Shown: positions 61,401-64,000 of the stretch, one piece after another
Layout: every line of letters starts with the position of its first letter
How positions within the stretch are numbered: the stretch's first letter is position 1
Assembly: GCF_000002985.6 (NCBI RefSeq)
Contig: NC_003281.10
Span: 4,154,001-4,218,000, forward strand
Length of the DNA: 64,000 bases
Direction of reading: 5' to 3'
DNA from: Caenorhabditis elegans
Taxonomy: Eukaryota > Nematoda > Chromadorea > Rhabditida > Rhabditidae
The notes under the pieces: generated by a model
Database searches by the model: none
Told to the model about the DNA's origin: nothing
Seen by the model: only the letters and a program-made list of their open reading frames with translations
Made by a program: the position numbers and the translations under genes

Positions 61401-62706
61401 AAACACTTATGATATTTCCTTCTCTCAAGAACCGCAAAACCTGAAACTATTCCAGAATAAATGGACGGTATGAAATCGATGATGACGAATATTCTCGAAT
61501 ACGTGAAGCCCATGGATTCGTTGATGAAGAAAATCGAATAAATGGAGTAATTGGATCATCCCGTCAAATTGGACATTTTTCTACTTTTCCTGTTGTTTTA
61601 CCAACTCATTCCTATCGAAATATTCAATTAAATGAACAAATTGAGGGATTAATAGTTGGAAATAATATGATATGGAATATGTTATCAATTGATGACCTTA
61701 ATTCCACTTTTCATAATAATCGTAGTCCTATTGTGGTGGCGAAGAAGATTCAGGTTAGTGAGCCTTATTTATATTTTAATATTTTTTTGAGCCAAGCTGA
61801 AAAAGCTAAAAATTCTGAAAACTTAATTTCTAATTATTTTTTCTAATAATCAAAAAAACAAATTCATGGAAAATAAAAAAGAAACATATATTTACAGGAC
61901 CAACTACAATCATATGATTATGGCGGGAATTCGAATATTCTCGTTCTACGACGAATAAAACCACAAATGACATTTAATGGATTTTCAACATCTTCTACAA
62001 AAAACCAAGTGACTCCGGATATTGCGATACCCAAAATTGACGAACAGTAAGTTTCAATTTTTTGCGGAAATTTTTTTTATAAACTAAATTCGCGGACCCA
62101 GAGGTCCTGGCACGATCAAAAGTTTATCGGCTACCGTACCCGTGAATACGGTAGTTTTATTCAGTATTTCTCGGCCATTTTTATGAAATTTTTTTTTGAA
62201 ATCCAAAATTTAAAATTTAAATTATTTTTAAACCAAGATTTCCAAAAAAAAAATTTCTGATATCGAAAATATATAGCTTTAAAGCAAAATAGCGAAAATT
62301 TTAATTCGGAAAAAAACTATTTAAATTAAAATCTACATTTTTGAATAAAACATTTTTAAACAGAAAACTTTTTTGCAGATTAGTGCTAGCTGTTCCTGCC
62401 CTAATACTTCCGGAATATCATCCATCTCCTCCAGTTCCACCACCAATTCCAGCAATTCGTCATCGTACTCCATCTCCACCACCACCACCACTTCCATCAT
62501 CAACACCTCCACCAGTTTCTTCAGAACATGAAGAGATTAATGTTCGTCAGAGTTCAACACTTTCTGGAGGATATACGTTATCGATTGATAGATTTTACAG
62601 TAGTAGTAGTACTGTATCCTCGAGAAAACAGTTCAATGAGACACGAGATTTGTTGAGCAAGTCACTGAAATTGAGCCCTCCTAATACGGTTACTTTTAAT
62701 ATTTAA
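55492..62706 (+). CDS. phlp-2: PHLPP-like RA / leucine-rich repeat / PP2C-like protein
   Basis: PHLPP phosphatases dephosphorylate AKT/PKC in other animals. The 17 exons are 55492-55700, 56501-56991, 57045-57277, 57637-57930, 57983-58207, 58631-58712, 58759-58915, 58969-59124, 59170-59248, 59798-60076, 60145-60374, 60595-60709, 60760-60835, 61042-61138, 61456-61753, 61898-62046 and 62379-62706 (3498 nt, 1165 aa). The order is a Ras-association-like N-terminus ([18 protein letters not shown]), a PH-like region, LRRs from about 311 to 800 ([30 protein letters not shown]), a PP2C-like domain at about 812-1040, and a Pro-rich tail ([18 protein letters not shown]). In the PP2C-like part the usual DGHGG is IDGGSN and the late catalytic SDG is GNN, suggesting weak or no catalysis. 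Introns carry GTAGGC-type inverted repeats. Confidence 0.88.
55875..56065. repeat. GTAGGC-type inverted repeat in phlp-2 intron 1
   Basis: GTAGGCAGGTTCGGC and GCCTGCCTACGTACCGACG at about 55885-55925 pair in part with GCAGGCGTATGC and CGTAGGCAGGCAGGC at about 56018-56058. The intron (55701-56500) contains no other feature beyond a short CGCTAATACCTAATGAGACCC repeat fragment near 56300. Confidence 0.7.
59305..59700. repeat. Large GTAGGCAC-unit inverted repeat in phlp-2 intron 9
   Basis: Roughly 190 bp of units such as ATGTAGGCACAGTAG, TGTAGGCACGATGTGC and GTAGGTATGCG (59313-59500) face complementary units (GTGCCTACGAGCGCCTACTG, GAGCCTACAAGCGTGCC) at 59595-59680. A smaller related fragment lies at 60430-60520 in intron 11. 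Confidence 0.8.
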
Positions 62707-63395
62707 TATTTGATTTTTTGTTAAATAAAAATTTCTAGTTTCGCTATGATTTGTTGTGTAAACCCTGGAAATTTGAATTTATATACCGAAATCAATAAAA
62801 ACGGGAAAACTGAATAATCAGGGAGAACGAGAAGAGGACATGTGGACAGAGACGAAAAACATTGGAGATCCCACATAGGATGAACATTATACTATTTTTT
62901 GGTTTTTTCAAAAAGAGGAATTTTCAGAAGAATTGGAAATTTGAAAAATATTGAAAAAAGAAAATGGAAACGTGGAACGGGGAGAGCAGCGGGATTCTGA
63001 TGGAATTGTGTGTGAAAAAAATATTTGAAAAAATTCAAATGCCGATTGGAATTGAGTCAAGTATGGGCGGATTTTTGCGAATTCCTATACAAAAAATTTG
63101 ACAGAATTCTAATCGATAATTAATGAGTGATTAATTGGAGGAGGTGCATTCACATCACAGCTGGAATGGATATACATATATATTTTTTGGGGGATGAATA
63201 TATTACAAAATACGTAAAATATTAGAAAATTTTCAACAAGCTTTTCAGCGGGAACGGGGGGTTACTAACAACTAAACGATCGAGTTTTGAAGTGGATTAT
63301 GATACATCGAAAAAGAAACTGAAATGCCAAAATCTTAGTGGAAAATAAAAAAAAAGTGGAAAAAATAACTAATTTAGTGGGTAAATACTACTAAT
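62707..63395. other. Convergent 3' regions of phlp-2 and mpk-1
   Basis: No gene supported. AATAAA occurs at about 62724 and 62796 for phlp-2. The part near 62880-63395 is purine-rich on the plus strand and presumably the mpk-1 3'UTR read on the other strand. Confidence 0.6.
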
Positions 63396-64000
63396 CTAAA
63401 CAGGATTCTGCCCTCCATTATTCCTTGCAGCCGCTTCTGCCTCCATTCGTCTGTGATGAGCCTCGGCTTCTTCCCAAATCAGCTCCTTCAGCTTCTCCTT
63501 CGGTAAATCGTCGAATTCCATTTCCAAAGTGAATGGTTCCTCACAAACTGGCTCATCTCCTGGATCGTAGTATTGCTCCAAGTATGGGTGAGCCAATGCT
63601 TGCTCGATGTCGATACTGAAAATCGAAATCATTATGGATTGTTAAAGCGAATATCTATGTGAAACACTTCAAAAAAATTTCTCTGATTATATATTTTAGC
63701 TTGAAATCGTGAAGAATTTAATTTTGTAACTGTAAATAGACTAAAAACTATTTTCAAACTCGTGCTAGAGAAATTCTCATTAGAGCGCGCTGCTTGTTTA
63801 GATTTACGAGATTTTTTAAAATTGTTCTACTATTTTCCTTAATTTTTGTCGGGTGTTTTACTTAAAAATGTGTTTTTTTCGTGTCAATTTTATTAACATA
63901 AAATTAAATTTTTTTTTCGAATTGAAACTCGACGAAAAATTCGGAAATTCTACCAGTTTTTGATAATAAAAATTTCACTTTTTTACCCGGAAAAAACTCG
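63396..64000 (-). CDS. mpk-1: ERK MAP kinase MPK-1, last exon and part of the preceding intron
   Basis: Only the final coding exon is in the window: 63615-63396 (73 codons plus stop). It encodes the end of an ERK kinase: [20 protein letters not shown], then the C-terminal extension [16 protein letters not shown] and a family-typical tail, ending [12 protein letters not shown]-1 acts downstream of LET-60 Ras, LIN-45 and MEK-2 in vulval induction and germline progression. The exon begins in phase with a TTTTCAG acceptor. Sequence 63616-64000 is intron and AT-rich, with no feature I can name. The kinase core lies beyond the window. Confidence 0.95.

Overview
The window is nuclear DNA of a Caenorhabditis nematode and almost certainly C. 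elegans chromosome III. The signs are small AT-rich genes, many 45-55 bp introns ending in TTTTCAG, splice acceptors placed just before start codons (trans-splicing), and a run of proteins I recognise in known order: glod-4, rnf-5, ccdc-55, rnf-121, a SAP18 gene, hrde-1, lars-1, dnj-16, xbp-1, asd-1, pelo-1, phlp-2 and mpk-1. Gene names are from memory of that locus. Exon coordinates were worked out by hand from splice signals and reading-frame phase.

Layout. 1-586: 3' end of glod-4 (+). 1388-3380: uncharacterised 274-aa gene (-). 3381-7236: gene-poor stretch holding a decayed hAT transposon with intact 8-bp target duplications. 7237-7929: small uncharacterised gene (+). 8043-16939: four close-packed minus-strand genes (rnf-121, ccdc-55, rnf-5, LYAR-like zinc finger) spaced 218-372 bp, each with a splice acceptor just before its ATG, a likely operon. 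17340-18065: SAP18 homologue (+). 18769-22153: hrde-1, a nuclear Argonaute lacking slicer residues (-). 22603-23566: secreted protein (+). 23666-32784: UTP11, a mitochondrial carrier and leucyl-tRNA synthetase (all -, perhaps a second operon).

34255-35154: secreted Gly/Tyr/Cys-rich protein (+). 35411-36298: saposin-like secreted protein (-). 37562-39158: dnj-16 (+). 39983-41117: xbp-1 (+), with the 23-nt non-spliceosomal IRE-1 intron visible. 43298-47825: asd-1 (+), a FOX-1-type splicing factor whose own introns carry several TGCATG motifs. 48374-50187: pelo-1 (-), divergent from 50438-51678, an FTSJ1/TRM7 tRNA methyltransferase (+). 52305-54121: coiled-coil plus NHL-like propeller protein (+). 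55492-62706: phlp-2, an RA/LRR/PP2C-like protein (+). 63396-64000: last exon of mpk-1 ERK (-).

Functionally this is a housekeeping and regulatory neighbourhood: translation (lars-1, pelo-1, FTSJ1), ribosome biogenesis (UTP11, LYAR), ER quality control (rnf-5, rnf-121, xbp-1), splicing and chromatin (ccdc-55, asd-1, SAP18), small-RNA inheritance (hrde-1) and kinase signalling (mpk-1, phlp-2). Introns and intergenic DNA carry many inverted-repeat elements. I found no convincing new multi-gene system. The most notable items are the hAT relic, a 47-bp tandem duplication copying a splice donor in UTP11, the degenerate phosphatase domain of phlp-2, the TGCATG cluster in asd-1, and a GGATCC-punctuated satellite palindrome.
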